Position numbers and translations under genes: made by a program. The notes beneath the pieces are model-generated. The model had not been told where the DNA came from, ran no database searches, and saw only the letters and a program-made list of their open reading frames with translations. A DNA stretch of 64,000 nucleotides from Hyperoplus lanceolatus (lineage: Eukaryota; Chordata; Actinopteri; Uranoscopiformes; Ammodytidae), in assembly GCA_026929865.2 (NCBI GenBank), contig CM049414.1, forward strand, positions 248,001 to 312,000, written 5' to 3'. Within the stretch, counting starts at the first letter, position 1. Every line of letters begins with the position of its first letter. Below are positions 21,251 through 32,799 of the stretch, one piece after another.

Positions 21251-22570
21251 GCCAATCGATCATTTGCTTGTCATTTTGACGTATTGTCTAGCTCACTCGC
21301 TTTTTTTATTTGTATCTATTTTAAAATGGCTAGATAAGCGTGTCTGTTCTTTATTTTGTTTTGCCATTTGGACAGCTTGTCTAACTCACGCCTTGTTCTT
21401 TTTTTTGTATTTCGAATTTGTTGGGTGAGCACGGTTTGTTTGTTTAGTGTGTTGTCATTTTGACAGTTTGCTGGATTGTTCATAGTGTTACTAGCTGTTA
21501 TGGGGTGAATTGTACAAGACTTATGTGGGAAGCTAGCACAGGTTACACGAAAAAAATTCCGTCGTGTACACGGTTAGACATTTTTGTAAACGTTCACACC
21601 CCTACTTTACAATAAGTCAGTCATCTTGGCTAACGTCTACGCGCCTAACGTCGATGATGTAGGGCCTTATGATTTCCGCTATAACGAAAACGCGGACGGA
21701 ATCGGGCAATAAAAATGGAATCTGCTTGTTAACACGGAATGTCACGAAATTCGCCATTATTTTGGTGAAATTCAATTTCCAAGGCAAAGGGAAACAACAC
21801 GGTTGAAATTAAAGCAGAACTAGGGAGGAATTTTGGTTTGGCGACATCTAAAGACCAAACTACTGCCGTGAAAAGTAGAGCCTTGCTGCAGGATCGCTAA
21901 TGTAACACACAGCGCCAAACCCCTTTCACAAATCTGTCTATTCAATGTTTACTTATGAATGTATCCATGTACGTAACTCTGACATGTACATAACTTAATT
22001 TATTGTTAATAATATGGTCTGTTTATAAATTCGGCATATGATTAAAGCATCTAAAAGCACGTAATCATGTTAAACGTTTACTGTTTTTAAGTTATTAATG
22101 CCACTCGCTCCCGCAGATACGGGAGTGTTGTATTATGGAACGGCCGCTGTGGTACGAAATTCCAGTCTCAACAATGTTTTCTACACGCAATTCGAGGCGC
22201 GCTTGTACGACTGTTCAACACCCACTCACATTCGCAGTTTCACAGACTGATCGCTCTCTATGTCAAACTATTTTTGAACGGCATCGCAATTAATTTCTTT
22301 TTGTGAATGACACAGGTTTTAGCAACATTGTCATGCATGTATTGGTCCCTTGCAGGCTGACCATGACGCAGTGGCCGCCTGCATTCATTGTGTGGTAACG
22401 CTCATCACTGCTTTATAACTGCTCTCCCGGTTACACGGTAGAGTCCAAATCCATACCGTAGGGCAACTTCATACCCGTGTACTTCCTATACCGTTTAAAC
22501 CGTAGACCTCTACATTTACCCCTGAACCATTCATATCAATTGTCTCTTTGCAACTTTTCACTATGTGGTT
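21251..22570. other. AT-rich repeats, with a tiny LINE endonuclease fragment
   Basis: At about 21617-21655 the plus strand reads SVILANVYAPNVDDV, resembling the LxNVYAPNxDD motif of L1-type endonuclease domains. Immediately after comes TAGGGCCTTATGATTTCCGC, a common fish repeat end. The rest shows no gene. Confidence 0.4.
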
Positions 22571-23640
22571 TTTAATTCCTGTCTATCTTGTTCCAGGTTG
22601 ATATAGGGGAGGGTTACTGGGAAAGAGAACAGGCAGCAGTTCTGGGATCAGTTTCCTCCTCTGATGAAAGAGCGCCTGTCGGTCTGCTACGGTGTTTAAC
22701 CCAACCTCCCCCTGGTCCACACAGGACACCGATAGGTATGTCAAGCAAACGTCCCTTCATCACACACGTACACACTATCATCACATCTGGACGTGATGAA
22801 ATCGCGAGCATTTGATATACAATGATTTGAATATTTTCTGATCCAGAATCCCCCAAACCAGGGCATTCTTTTACCCCTGAACCATTCATATCAACTGTCT
22901 TTTTGAAACTTTTTCCTATGTGGTTTTTAACCCATTGATGACGGCTGCTGCGCGATGCCACATTGCCTCTCCTGCCTGATGCTGCATCGCGCAGCATTGT
23001 TACTTTATCTAATTTTCATGGCATGCGCAGCATAGAATGCACTGTCATTGGTTCAAATACACATGAGGTGGGTTTTGTTGATTTTTTAAGACCACGTTAT
23101 CACCCAAAAGTTGTGTGGTTTAAGCGAAAATCACATCAATCAAAAAAATAAAAAATAAAACAAAATAATAAAAAAAATAACCGGGGGAGGTGAGTTGGGG
23201 TGGGGGGCGAAAAATATTAAATATTTTAAATTATTTATTCTTTTTTTCTCCCCCATCTAATTTTGACGATTTTTAGAAAAATTTGTTGGTGTGTAAGCGC
23301 TAAAGGAGCATGTTTAAATAAGACCTGTGAACCTTAACTTTTAAATGTATTTTATTTCATGTTTCTATGTGCTACACAGGCTTAGATATTAAGGTTTTGG
23401 TAGATTTGACAATTCGTACTATTTTTTCAGAAAACCCTCAGGCATTAAGTACATGCATCCTAGATTGCCATAGTCATCAATGGGTTAGTCCCCCCATTCC
23501 TGTCTGTTTTGTCCCCAGGTGCACTGCCCAGATTGAGGGGAGACAGGAGAGCTGGAGGGACGTGTCTGGCCTTGATCCTGGACTCTTTGGATGGCCCCCG
23601 TTTCGCCCCTGTGTCTCTGTAAAGGCGCTTTCAGTTTGCC
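22571..23640 (+). repeat. Degenerate copy of the transportin-exon repeat
   Basis: Bases 22600-22850 and 23510-23640 align with parts of the 2.53-kb tandem units. They carry the transportin last-exon sequence (22625-22699), the CACACAGGACACCGATAGGT segment, and the CCAGATTGAGGGGAGACAGG block. Unrelated or diverged DNA separates them, so this looks like an older copy. Confidence 0.7.
22625..22699 (+). pseudogene. Transportin last-exon fragment, copy 0
   Basis: Only the second part of the exon is present. It corresponds to the [17 protein letters not shown] segment, broken by a 2-nt deletion near its start. It ends with the same CYGV-stop as the intact copies. The splice acceptor and first ~12 codons seen in the tandem copies are missing. 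It is non-coding in practice. Confidence 0.7.
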
Positions 23641-23999
23641 GACATGGCTCTGTGTATTTAGTCTCGAGACATACAAACAGATCGCGGAAGCCGTTCCCGT
23701 AACGGGCAGGATATCCTATCATTTTAGAATTTTTTTCTGCAGGGCGGCTCAAGTGACTCGCTCACACTGGATTGGTCTCCCAGCGATTTTCACCGTCACA
23801 GCGATCGACTCGCTGCTTTGCTCGGGTGGAGGCTTTGCGTGAAGGTGATTTAACATCACGGTCGTAGATGAATGTGATAACTTTATGCTGCATATTTTGC
23901 ATTGCACTGTTGACCACACAGGACTCTTAAGTGAAGCTGACATTTTAATGAGCGCACATTGCAGAAATGAAGCACCTGCAGTGCGCTCACAATCAGAGC

Positions 24000-24095
24000 C
24001 AAATGATTAGTTCACACATAATTCCTCAGATCCACCCGACCCCCCTAGAAGGTTCGGGTGTTTGTCACCTTTTTCACCTCCTATGAGTTTGCAGG
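24000..24095 (-). mobile_element. Fragment of the CAGTGTTTCCC-type element
   Basis: CCTGCAAACTCATAGGAGGT on the minus strand, then GTGAAAAAGGTGACAAACAC, matches 4945-4990 inside the larger element almost base for base. Confidence 0.6.
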
Positions 24096-24378
24096 TCTGC
24101 ATCTTTTCCAGAATAAATCTGCGATGTTCTGAACTTGACGCCATCTCCTTCTGTTGTAGCAGTCATCCTGACTGAACATTCCTGGAGGTAAGAAGGGCTT
24201 TGTCCTAAGCAGTAAGAGATAGTTTGGTGTAAGGGGTTCCCGATCCAGAGGGTCATTTGATGCTTTGGTGATACGTCTGTCATTTACAATTGCTTCCACT
24301 TCACAGAGCAATGTGTTGAGTCCTTCTTCATCCAGGGTTTATTGGTGCATGAGTGCACTGAGAATCTGTCTGATGGTT
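24085..24378 (-). pseudogene. BEL/Pao LTR-retrotransposon integrase fragment
   Basis: The minus strand reads QILSALMHQ, a stop, then TLDEEGLNTLLCEVEAIVND, then DPLDREPLTPNYLLLLRTKP and PPGMFSQDDCYNRRRWRQVQ. This run (LLCEVEAIVNxRPLT, LTPNHLLLL, RRRWRQVQ) is typical of the integrase end of BEL/Pao polyproteins in fish. There is an in-frame stop, and neither LTRs nor the rest of pol are present. Confidence 0.85.
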
Positions 24379-25714
24379 CAAACACAGGACACCGATAGGT
24401 ATGTCAAGCAAACGTCCCTTCATCACACACGTACACACTATCATCACTTCTGGACATGATGAAACGAATCTCCCTTTGATATACAATGATTAAAAACATT
24501 TCTGATCCAGAATGCCCCAAACCAGGGCATCCTTTTACCCCTGAACCATTCATATCAACTGTCTTTTGCAACTTTTTCCTATGTGTTTTTTTATTACCCC
24601 CATTCCTGTCTGTCTTGTCCCCAGGTTAATATAGGGGAGGGTTACTGGGGAACTCATTGCACTGCCCAGATTGAGGGGAGACAGGAGAGCTGGAGGGACG
24701 TGACTGGCCTTGATCCTGGACTCTTTGGATGGCCCCCTTTTCCCCCTGTGTCTCTGTAAAGGGTAAAGGTGGGAGGAGGGTGGTGGGTGTGGAAGGGTTA
24801 ACTGGGGATATTATTATGTACAAATATTAACGTGAGACAGTGTTATGTATAGATATAGCATCATATCAATAATACTAAAACAGAACTGTAGTAATCATTA
24901 ATGATGTGTACAGATAAATTATCACACTGAAGAAATATTGCTGGTTAAATTATATTTTAAATAGGGCTGTCAAGCGATTATAAAAAATAATCTAATTAAT
25001 TACAGGCTCTGTGATTAATTAATCTAAATGAATCCCATACTTTTATGACACTTTTATACCTGTTTATAAACAGCTGTATAGCCTGCTACAGTTTGTTTCT
25101 CTCTCTCTCTCTCTCTCGCTCTCGCTCTCCGTCTCTCGTAACTTCTGTCTCCACAACAGACAGCGCTGCACTGCCACAGATGCCTATGCCGATTCATTCA
25201 CCATTGTCGTAGCCTACTCATAGGCAAAAATATTTACACACACACACACACGGGGCGGGTGTCCGTTTACGCGGGAGACGAGACAGCTAGCAAACAAAAT
25301 TGAGACACACAGAGGAAGATTGAGAGATACTTTTGAACCTACATTGTTGCACCCACTAAATCAATAATGCACAGACACTGCGGAGAATAAAGTAAGATGT
25401 CTTCCTACCTTCATGCTTATTTGCCCGAAGCATCCCACTAACCGTCCCCAAGGTCTAGTCTATTGACTCAGAGTGTGTGAAACTCTGAGGGAGGAGTTCT
25501 ATATTGGCCTTTTTTTTGTTGCAGATTTTTTATTTTATTTATTTTTCATTCAAGCAATCATGTTGAGTGAAATGTATTGCTGCCATGGAGGTAGCCTAAA
25601 TAAATAGCATTAAGGCCTATTTACAGCAGTAGCAGTAGTGTTATAATACATTTGATTCATTTACACTTGACAGTTCCTCCTTCAACCAATAGCAGAGGCA
25701 TTGGTCATCGCTTG

Positions 25715-25990
25715 ACTGTTAATAATAATAATAATAATAATAATAATTGATACAATTTATATAGCGCTTTTTTGGAGGTCACTCAAAGACACTTTACATC
25801 ATAGAAAATCATGCATGTAGAAAAAGAAAACAAAATACAGAAATTTAAAAAAAATAAGGTTTGGAGTGGAGTCAGGTGTCATTATGCTTTCTTAAAGAGG
25901 TGAGTTTTGAGTTTATTGTGTCTGAGATGCTGATGTTTGGAGGGAGGGTGCTCCAGAGGTTTGGTTGCAGTAATGCCTTGTCCGGTTATT
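25715..25990 (-). mobile_element. LINE/SINE 3' tail in unit 1
   Basis: On the minus strand it ends with AAAAAAGCGCTATATAAATT followed by an ATT trinucleotide repeat, a CR1/L2-like tail. It is repeated at about 28236-28511 and 30760-31045 in the other units, with a longer TAA run in the third. Confidence 0.55.
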
Positions 25991-26029
25991 TTGGCTTTCC
26001 ATTTGCCAAAAGTTGGGTAGGGTACGGAT

Positions 26030-26640
26030 ATAAGCGAGCCTAACCGCTCTAAGCCGCTCCCATTTTCGGTACTCCTCCGTTGGGGTACCAGCCGCCTGAA
26101 AGGGTGCGGAAAAGGTGGAGCTACACACTGCCGTCCGTTGATTGGTCGAAATAGTAATTTCCACCGTGTGTAGTCACCTCGGCAAGAGTGAAGAGAGTCT
26201 TGTGTTTTGGTGAAAAATGTCAGCGCAGCACTGTTTATTGTGTGGTGGTTTTCCTCGTCATTAAATTAATCAGTGGGCTACACTGTGTCCCACTGCTACG
26301 ATGTCACATAGCTGCCGCAGCCAGCCCTGTTCGCTCACAGTCTCTGTCGGCTTGCACCGAGCTGTCTCTGTGCATTTACCGGTGTAATACGCTCACAACA
26401 CGGGGGGAAAATAAAAAAGTGCCTGGTTTGACCAAGCAAAAAAGAGAGACCGCTGGCTTGACCACAGCCCGATAGTTTGACCCATATTCTGGCTGCGGCT
26501 ATCGCAGTCCAGCCTAAACCCCGCCCTACCAGTAAGGGTAGGGTCGGCTGTGAAACACCACCGAGATTCTTAAAAGCAAGCTGTCCCGCTCTGAGCCGCT
26601 CCGACCCGACCCGCTCTGCTCGGTGGAAACGAGGCATTAG
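26030..26640. mobile_element. MITE with GCCTCGTTTCCAC end, in each unit
   Basis: The segment from AACCGCTCTAAGCCGCTCCC to GCTCGGTGGAAACGAGGCAT has inverted GC-rich ends. It recurs in units 2 and 3 (about 28560-29163 and 31098-31693). Confidence 0.5.
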
Positions 26641-26787
26641 TAACATAAACAGGAACGGCCAATGGGCACATTCAGCTCTACTTAAAGCAATACTTGGAGT
26701 TTGAAGGGCTGTCTTAGTAGTTATTTTGTATTCATGTAAAGAGCTTGGTCAGCCTCCATGATTGTTTTCTCTTCTGCTTCTTCCAAG

Positions 26788-26895
26788 ATCTTGCACGGCT
26801 TCAAGGAGCAGGTCTGGGGAGAGAACTGGCAGCAGTTCTGGGATCAGTTTCCTCCTCTGATGAAAGAGCGCCTGTCGGCCTGCTACGGTGTTTAA
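26788..26895 (+). CDS. Transportin (tnpo1/2) last coding exon, copy 1
   Basis: A pyrimidine-rich acceptor (TTCTCTTCTGCTTCTTCCAAG) precedes 36 intact codons: [14 protein letters not shown], then [15 protein letters not shown] and a TAA. Vertebrate transportin-1/-2, nuclear import receptors for M9/PY-NLS cargo, end with a very similar ILHGFKNQV...FYGV sequence, so this is their C-terminal HEAT-repeat exon. Flanking intron is retained, so it is not a retrocopy. No other transportin exon is seen in the window, so the exon has been duplicated away from its gene, or the gene lies outside. It is unlikely to make protein on its own. Confidence 0.85.
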   Translation: MLHGFKEQVWGENWQQFWDQFPPLMKERLSACYGV

Positions 26896-29313
26896 CCCAA
26901 CCTCCCCCTGGTCCACACAGGACACCGATAGGTATGTCAAGCAAACGTCCCTTCATCACACACGTGCACACTATCATCACATCTGGACATGATGAAACTA
27001 AGGTGGCTTTGATATACAATGATTAAAACATTTTCTGATCCAGAATGCCCCAAACCAGGGCATCCTTTTACCCCTGAACCATTCATATCAGCTGTCTTTT
27101 GCAACTTTTTCCTATGTGTTTTTTTATTCCCCCCATTCCTGTCTGTCTTGTCCCCAGGTTAATATAGGGGAGGGTTACTGGGGAACTCATTGCACTGCCC
27201 AGATTGAGGGGAGACAGGAGAGCTGGAGGGACATGACTGGCCTCGATCCTGGACTCTTTGGATGGCCCCCTTTTTCCCCCTGTGTCTCTGTAAAGGGTAA
27301 AGGTGGGAGGAGGGTGGTGGGTGTGGAAGGGTTAACTGGGGATATTATTATGTACAAATATTAACATGAGACAGTGTTATGTATAGATATAGCATCATAT
27401 CAATAATACTAAAACAGAACTGTAGTAATCATTAATGATATGTACAGATAAAGTATTGCACTGAAGAGATATTGCTGGTTAAATTATATTTTAAATAGGG
27501 CTGTCAAGCGATTATAAAAAATAATCTAATTAATTACAGGCTCTGTGATTAATTAATCTAAATGAATCCCATACTTTTATGACACTTTTATACCTGTTTA
27601 TAAACAGCTGTATAGCCTGTTACAGTTTGTTTCTCTCTCTCTCTCGCTCTCCGTCTCTCGTAACTTCTGTCTCCACAACAGACAGCGCTGCACTGCCACA
27701 GATGCCTATGCCGATTCATTCACCATTGTCGTAGCCTACTCATACGCAAAAATATTTACACACACACACACGGGGCGGGTGTCCTGTTACGCGGGAGACG
27801 AGACAGCTAGCAAACAAAATTGAGACACACAGAGGAAGATTGAGAGATACTTTTGAACCTACATTGTTGCACCCACTAAATCAATAATGCTCAGACACTG
27901 CGGAGAATAAAGTAAGATGTCTTCCTACCTTCATGCTTATTTGCCCGAAGCATCCCACAAACCGTCCCCAAGGTCTAGTCTATTGACTCAGAGTGTGTGA
28001 AACTCTGAGGGAGGAGTTCTATATTGGCCTTTTTTTTGTTGCAGATTTTTTATTTTATTTATTTTTCATTCAAGCAATCATGTTGAGTGAAATGTATTGC
28101 TGCCATGGAGGTAGCCTAAATAAATAGCATTAAGGCCTATTTACAGCAGCAGCAGTAGTGTTATAATACATTTGATTCATTTACACTTGACAGTTCCTCC
28201 TTCAACCAATAGCAGAGGCATTGGTCATCGCTTGACTGTTAATAATAATAATAATAATAATAATAATTGATACAATTTATATAGCGCTTTTTTGGAGGTC
28301 ACTCAAAGACACTTTACATCATAGAAAATCATGCATGTAGAAAAATAAAACAAAATACAGAAATTTAAAAAAAAATAAGGTTTGGAGTGGAGTCAGGTGT
28401 CATTATGCTTTCTTAAAGAGGTGAGTTTTGAGTTTATTGTGTCTGAGATGCTGATGTTTGGAGGGAGGGTGCTCCAGAGGTTTGGTTGCAGTAATGCCTT
28501 GTCCGGTTATTTTGGCTTTCCATTTGCCAAAAGTTGGGTAGGGTACGGATATAAGCGAGCCTAACCGCTCTAAGCCGCTCCCATTGTCGGTACTCCTCCG
28601 TTGGGGTACCAGCCGCCTGAAAGGGTGCGGAAAAGGTGGAGCTACACACTGCCGTCCGTTGATTGGTCGAAATAGTAATTTCCACCGTGTGTAGTCACCT
28701 CGGCAAGAGTGAAGAGAGTCTTGTGTTTTGGTGAAAAATGTCAGCGCAGCACTGTTTATTGTGTGGTGGTTTTCCTCGTCATTAAATGAATCAGTGGGCT
28801 ACATTGTGTCCCACTGCTACGATGTCACATAGCTGCCGCAGCCAGCCCTGTTCGCTCACAGTCTCTGTCGGCTTGCACCGAGCTGTCTCTGTGCATTTAC
28901 CGGTGTAATACGCTCACAACACGGGGGGAAAATAAAAAAGTGCCTGGTTTGACTTGACCAAGCAAAAAAGAGAGACCACTGGCTTGACCACAGCCCGATA
29001 GTTTGACCCATATTCTGGCTGCGGCTATCGCAGTCCAGCCTAAACCCCGCACTACCAGTAAGGGTAGGGTCGGCTGTGAAACACCACCGAGATTCTTAAA
29101 AGCAAGCTGTCCCGCTCTGAGCCGCTCCGACCCGACCCGCTCTGCTCGGTGGAAACGAGGCATTAGTAACATAAACAGGAACGGCCAATGGGCACATTCA
29201 GCTCTACTTAAAGCAATACTTGGAGTTTGAAGGGCTGTCTTAGTAGTTATTTTGTATTCATGTAAAGAGCTTGGTCAGCCTCCATGATTGTTTTCTCTTC
29301 TGCTTCTTCCAAG

Positions 29314-29421
29314 ATCTTGCACGGCTTCAAGGAGCAGGTCTGGGGAGAGAACTGGCAGCAGTTCTGGGATCAGTTTCCTCCTCTGATGAAAGAGCGCCTG
29401 TCGGCCTGCTACGGTGTTTAA
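29314..29421 (+). CDS. Transportin last coding exon, copy 2
   Basis: The codons are identical to copy 1, 2526 bp downstream, with the same acceptor and stop. It is the second unit of the tandem array. It has an open reading frame but no upstream exons between copies, so splicing into a complete transportin mRNA from here is not expected. Confidence 0.85.
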   Translation: MLHGFKEQVWGENWQQFWDQFPPLMKERLSACYGV

Positions 29422-30763
29422 CCCAACCTCCCCCTGGTCCACACAGGACACCGATAGGTATGTCAAGCAAACGTCCCTTCATCACACACGTGCACACTAT
29501 CATCACATCTGGACATGATGAAACTAAGGTGGCTTTGATATACAATGATTAAAACATGTTCTGATCCAGAATGCCCCAAACCAGGGCATCCTTTTACCCC
29601 TGAACCATTCATATCAACTGTCTTTTGCAACTTTTTCCTATGTGTTTTTTTATTCCCCCCATTCCTGTCTGTCTTGTCCCCAGGTTAATATAGGGGAGGG
29701 TTACTGGGGAACTCATTGCACTGCCCAGATTGAGGGGAGACAGGAGAGCTGGAGGGACATGACTGGCCTCGATCCTGGACTCTTTGGATGGCCCCCTTTT
29801 TCCCCCTGTGTCTCTGTAAAGGGTAAAGGTGGGAGGAGGGTGGTGGGTGTGGAAGGGTTAACTGGGGATATTATTATGTACAAATATTAACATGAGACAG
29901 TGTTATGTATAGATATAGCATCATATCAATAATACTAAAACAGAACTGTAGTAATCATTAATGATATGTACAGATAAAGTATTGCACTGAAGAGATATTG
30001 CTGGTTAAATTATATTTTAAATAGGGCTGTCAAGCGATTATAACAAATAATCTAATTAATTACAGGCTCTGTGATTAATTAATCTAAATGAATCCCATAC
30101 TTTTATGACACTTTTAAACCTGTTTATAAACGGCTGTATAGCCTGCTACAGTTTGTTTCTCTCTCTCTCTCGCTCTCCGTCTCTCGTAACTTCTGTCTCC
30201 ACAACAGACAGCGCTGCACTGCCACAGATGCCTATGCCGATTCATTCACCATTGTCGTAGCCTACTCATAGGCAAAAATATTTACACACACACACACGGG
30301 GCGGGTGTCCGTTTACGCGGGAGACGAGACAGCTAGCAAACAAAATTGAGACACACAGAGGAAGATTGAGACATACATTTGAACCTACATTGTTGCACCC
30401 ACTAAATCAATAATGCACAGACACTGCGGAGAATAAAGTAAGATGTCTTCCTACCTTCATGCTTATTTGCCCGAAGCATCCCACTAACCGTCCCCAAGGT
30501 CTAGTCTATTGACTCAGAGTGTGTGAAACTCTGAGGGAGGAGTTCTATATTGGCCTTTTTTTTGTTGCAGATTTTTTATTTTATTTATTTTTCATTCAAG
30601 CAATCATGTTGAGTGAAATGTATTGCTGCCATGGAGGTAGCCTAAATAAATAGCATTAAGGCCTATTTACAGCAGTAGCAGTAGTGTTATAATACATTTG
30701 ATTCATTTACACTTGACAGTTCCTCCTTCAACCAATAGCAGAGGCATTGGTCATCGCTTGACT

Positions 30764-30805
<42 letters not shown>

Positions 30806-31843
30806 TGATACAATTTATATAGCGCTTTTTTGGAGGTCACTCAAAGACACTTTACATCATAGAAAATCATGCATGTAGAAAAAGAAAACAAAATACAGAA
30901 ATTTAAAAAAAATAAGGTTTGGAGTGGGGTCAGGTGTCATTATGCTTTCTTAAAGAGGTGAGTTTTGAGTTTATTGTGTCTGAGATGCTGATGTTTGGAG
31001 GGAGGGTGCTCCAGAGGTTTGGTTGCAGTAATGCCTTGTCCGGTTATTTTGGCTTTCCATTTGCCAAAAGTTGGGTAGGGTACGGATATAAGCGAGCCTA
31101 ACCGCTCTAAGCCGCTCCCATTTTCGGTACTCCTCCGTTGGGGTACCAGCCGCCTGAAAGGGTGCGGAAAAGGTGGAGCTACACACTGCCGTCCGTTGAT
31201 TGGTCGAAATAGTAATTTCCACCGTGTGTAGTCACCTCGGCAAGAGTGAAGAGAGTCTTGGGTTTTGGTGAAAAATGTCAGCGCAGCACTGTTTATTGTG
31301 TGGTGGTTTTCCTCGTCATTAAATGAATCAGTGGGCTACACTGTGTCCCACTGCTACGATGTCACATAGCTGCCGCAGCCAGCCCTGTTCGCTCACAGTC
31401 TCTGTCGGCTTGCACCGAGCTGTCTCTGTGCATTTACCGGTGTAATACGCTCACAACACGGGGGAAAATAAAAAAGTGCCTGGTTTGACCAAGCAAAAAG
31501 AGAGACCGCTGGCTTGACCACAGCCCGATAGTTTGACCCATATTCTGGCTGCGGCTATCGCAGTCCAGCCTAAACCCCGCCCTACCAGTAAGGGTAGGGT
31601 CGGCTGTGAAACACCACCGAGATTCTTAAAAGCAAGCTGTCCCGCTCTGAGCCGCTCCGACCCGACCCGCTCTGCTCGGTGGAAACGAGGCATTAGTAAC
31701 ATAAACAGGAACGGCCAATGGGCACATTCAGCTCTACTTAAAGCAATACTTGGAGTTTGAAGGGCTGTCTTAGTAGTTATTTTGTATTCATGTAAAGAGC
31801 TTGGTCAGCCTCCATGATTGTTTTCTCTTCTGCTTCTTCCAAG

Positions 31844-31910
31844 ATCTTGCACGGCTTCAAGGAGCAGGTCTGGGGAGAGAACTGGCAGCAGTTCTGGGAT
31901 CAGTTTCCTC
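31844..31910 (+). pseudogene. Transportin last coding exon, copy 3, truncated
   Basis: The acceptor and first 22 codons match copies 1 and 2. The sequence then leaves the repeat at 31910 (after GATCAGTTTCCTC) and enters unrelated DNA. This marks the right break of the array. Confidence 0.85.
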
Positions 31911-32460
31911 TTAAATCAAAGTTTTTAATTTTAAGTGTTTTATTTCAAACGGATATGGATTGAACGGAAGGTACACGGATTTGGAAGCAAGGTAAAACGT
32001 ATATATTTCCTTCTGTACATTTCCATTCATCAAGGCTGTCTTTTTTTTAGTCATCCAGATCAACATTTATTGGAAGTGCAGATATGAATTAATTGAGTAT
32101 AGTATATTTTTTTAGTAAATAGGCAAAAACAAATACATAATACATTCATGCATTTTTTCCAGGAGCCAATATTATCTCCCATCCCTGTTAAAGCATTAAC
32201 AATAGCTATCAATTCCACATGTACAGTACTTATATTTGAAAAAGAAATATCCTAACTAGTAGCCTACTAGGCTACTCATCAGTGTTGGTTGATTGTATTG
32301 TTTCATGGTGTCAACACAACGGAGACCATTGTTATACACTATAGTGTTTTTCGTAATCAGAAGTATATCCTTAGCGGGTCTCAAAACATGATCTGATGTA
32401 TTGTTAAGGACAAAAGAGCATGAGCAGCATGCGTGGGATGATATAAGTCACTGTTTACAA
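31911..32460. other. Unassigned spacer
   Basis: AT-rich DNA right of the array. No gene or repeat end is recognised. Confidence 0.4.
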
Positions 32461-32609
32461 CTTAAAGGGCATGTCTCATATTAGGAAGCTTACGGCCCTC
32501 GTATAGCGTCCATGATTGATTCTGTAATGATGCAACAGAAAGACGTCTGTGTCTAACCTTTGTGTTTGATCGATATCTATCATTCTCTCTCCCTTCCCTC
32601 CCCCACTCA

Positions 32610-32785
32610 TACAGGAGCTGTTTGTCTTCGTGATCGGCTGACGTGCCGTTTCTGTCAGACTCTCCGCTGAAAACCGGCCGTTGCCGCACTTGACGTATGC
32701 GGGGACAGTGCTGCAAAACCTGCAGCCAGCGTTCTCGCTCCATCAGCAGCAGCACGTCTGGCCGCTGAGGTGCAACAAAGTTCAT
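32610..32785 (-). other. Unidentified open segment, possible exon
   Basis: On the minus strand an ATG at 32785 in a GCGATGAAC context opens MNFVAPQRPDVLLLMERE, then LQVLQHCPRIRQVRQRP, and reaches a possible donor (CTGTATGAGT) near 32616. On the plus strand the same place has a strong acceptor-like tract (CTCCCTTCCCTCCCCCACTC, then ATACAG). The strand is therefore ambiguous. I do not recognise the product. The block is more GC-rich than its surroundings. Confidence 0.25.
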
Positions 32786-32799
32786 CGCTCACACAGGCC

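Larger units (their letters stand above)
24385..31910 (+). repeat. Tandem array, three ~2.53-kb units
   Basis: Units 24385-26917, 26918-29443 and 29444-31910 are near identical, differing by scattered substitutions and microsatellite length. Each unit runs from the transportin 3' UTR side (GACACCGATAGGTATGTCAA), through a truncated TAGGGCTGTCAAGCGATTA repeat, CT and CA microsatellites, a LINE/SINE tail and a MITE, into transportin intron and last exon. The third unit stops inside the exon at 31910. Such similarity implies recent amplification. Confidence 0.92.

Noticed and set aside
27116..27364. 82-codon ORF repeated in each tandem unit (CTAQIEGRQESWRDM)
   Set aside because: It lies in the transportin 3' UTR side of the unit, lacks family motifs, and its repetition follows from unit duplication.
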